Source of the DNA: Bacteroidaceae bacterium
GTDB taxonomy: Bacteria; Bacteroidota; Bacteroidia; Bacteroidales; Bacteroidaceae
Direction: 5' to 3'
DNA: 64,000 nucleotides
Assembly (NCBI GenBank): GCA_017962495.1
Contig: JAGCVH010000077.1
Location: 1 to 64,000 of the forward strand
The number at the start of each line of letters is the position of its first letter. Position 1 is the stretch's first letter. Of this stretch, positions 63,039-64,000 are shown piece after piece. Below the pieces are notes generated by a model, which did not search any database, was not told the DNA's origin, and was given only the letters and a program-made list of their open reading frames with translations. The position numbers and the translations under genes were made by a program.

Positions 63039-64000
63039 ATGAGTTTATATTTGTTTAGACATAATAGAGGATTAATACGTCGTTGGTATCGGAAGAATTT
63101 CCATAAGGAGTGGGAAGTAGTTGAACATGGTCTTTATTTCTTCCAGGAATTTGCTGACATATATAACAACTCAATAAACGATATTGAGACGGCAGACCTA
63201 TTCTTCAAGGATTTTATGGGTCAAACTGGTGGATGGGTAATCGTGGATTTCCTTGATAGCGATAACTGGGACTGTATCCGAAAAGTTGATGTGGATAAAC
63301 AGAACGGGCTAATATGGTTCTATTGGCAAATACCGAGTGGTGACCCACTCGAAGAAAAGATGAGAAAGATGGTCTTTCCTTTTGGGTATTATGGAATGTG
63401 CTTAAAGTTTGATAATATTAGGTTTTTAAAAGGGAAACGAAATAGATGTTTTGGCATTATCGTAAATGGATATACCATCAGAGAAAGAAACATAAAAGGC
63501 TTTACAAAGAATGGTGGATGGGAGATTAAAGGGATGGACGCTACATCTAGTTTCTTCTCAACGAGTGTTGTAAGGGAAAAGGATGGCGTATTCCAGCATT
63601 GGCGTTTTATGAATACGCCTATTTCTTCATTTTGGATTATACCCAAGCAGCTGAACGTACACCCACAGGATTCGGAGAAATTGCTTTATATACATGGTGT
63701 AGAGAAGTGTGAGAAGAACCTTAAGCTCGCTCTTGAGAAAACAAAGGGGGTGGAAAAGTTAGGAAAGGAGGAACAACGTAAGGAAATAAAAACAGCGGCT
63801 CACGATATGCGCACTGTGGCAGAAAGCCTATTCAAACTGATTATGTGCTTCCATCAGGAGAAGTATCAGTATAAAGTAAGTAACTACGATGACTTGATGT
63901 TGCATAATTTGACAGGTCCGTTAAAAAAGACTATTTACAAACAGGATTTTGAACAAAATAGGATTGACGAGATACCAAGGCTAGCCAACGACCTTTCTCA
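63039..64000 (+). CDS. Unrecognised protein, 3' end beyond the window
   Basis: The frame is open for 320 codons from an ATG at 63039 (MSLYLFRHNRGLIRRWYRKN) and is cut by the right edge. It begins 26 bp after the RES gene, so it belongs to the same run. The visible part is rich in Lys, Phe and Trp (MGQTGGWVIVDFLDSDNWD, GGWEIKGMDATSSFFS) and becomes helical and charged after about 220. No signal peptide, membrane helix or family motif is recognised. Confidence 0.8.
   Translation, partial: MSLYLFRHNRGLIRRWYRKNFHKEWEVVEHGLYFFQEFADIYNNSINDIETADLFFKDFMGQTGGWVIVDFLDSDNWDCIRKVDVDKQNGLIWFYWQIPSGDPLEEKMRKMVFPFGYYGMCLKFDNIRFLKGKRNRCFGIIVNGYTIRERNIKGFTKNGGWEIKGMDATSSFFSTSVVREKDGVFQHWRFMNTPISSFWIIPKQLNVHPQDSEKLLYIHGVEKCEKNLKLALEKTKGVEKLGKEEQRKEIKTAAHDMRTVAESLFKLIMCFHQEKYQYKVSNYDDLMLHNLTGPLKKTIYKQDFEQNRIDEIPRLANDLS

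Overview
The window is chromosomal DNA from a member of the Bacteroidales, most like Prevotella or a relative. Five things point there. (1) Promoters follow the Bacteroidetes pattern, a -33 TTTG and a -7 TAnnTTTG spaced 19-21 bp, upstream of many genes. (2) There is a type IX secretion (T9SS) regulator PorX and a PorW/SprE lipoprotein. (3) Secreted proteins end in T9SS-like tails and mostly begin with Gln after signal peptidase cleavage. (4) Family types such as DUF4834, DUF6236, BspA-like leucine-rich repeats and short-form EPSP synthase are typical of the group. (5) The glycoside hydrolases are those of plant-fibre degraders.

Layout. 1-1420: 5' part of pckA and the upp gene. 1439-7182: a multidomain GH10 xylanase and a GH31 alpha-glycosidase. 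7286-10250: the 2-oxoacid:ferredoxin oxidoreductase pair korAB and tRNA-Arg(CCT). 10578-17570: phospholipid genes (psd, pssA, a DUF4834 protein), dnaE, trxA, a small conserved protein and tsaE. 17732-26616: a secreted unknown protein, then the minus-strand operon aroA - small membrane protein - porW - porX - TPR/HTH lipoprotein, which holds the T9SS control genes. 26650-33400: tRNA-Pro, the pyrophosphatase pump hppA, two unknown envelope proteins, a GH43 enzyme and aroB. 33427-37456: a small unknown peptide and a giant T9SS-type cargo. 37864-48033: three FKBP isomerases, a CotH-like secreted protein, a C26-M19 peptidase fusion, glutaminyl cyclase, sufE, a dihydrouridine synthase and a U32 protein. 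48055-53830: a beta-barrel receptor, a small anchored protein, a transmembrane winged-helix regulator and metG. 53933-59188: intergenic repeats and a long BspA-like protein that has lost its 5' end. 59538-64000: an AT-richer cluster of XRE regulator, DUF1016/YhcG nuclease, DUF6236 membrane protein, RES-domain protein and an unknown protein cut by the window edge.

How it fits together. Most of the window is housekeeping, with an export theme: T9SS control (porX, porW), T9SS-type cargos (xylanase, 1256-aa protein, CotH-like protein), periplasmic folding enzymes (FKBPs) and glutaminyl cyclase that would cap the N-terminal Gln left on those cargos. The clearest accessory DNA is the last 4.5 kb, which looks like an uncharacterised defence or toxin-type island next to the truncated BspA-like gene.

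Two structural signals are not explained by genes. A family of non-coding arrays with a 22-bp period recurs at five intergenic sites, several sharing the core GAACATAGGTTCGAT. A perfect palindrome, CTGCGACAGGCTGTCGCAG, occurs twice in frame inside the DUF1016 gene. Family names here come from reading motifs by eye; no database search was run.
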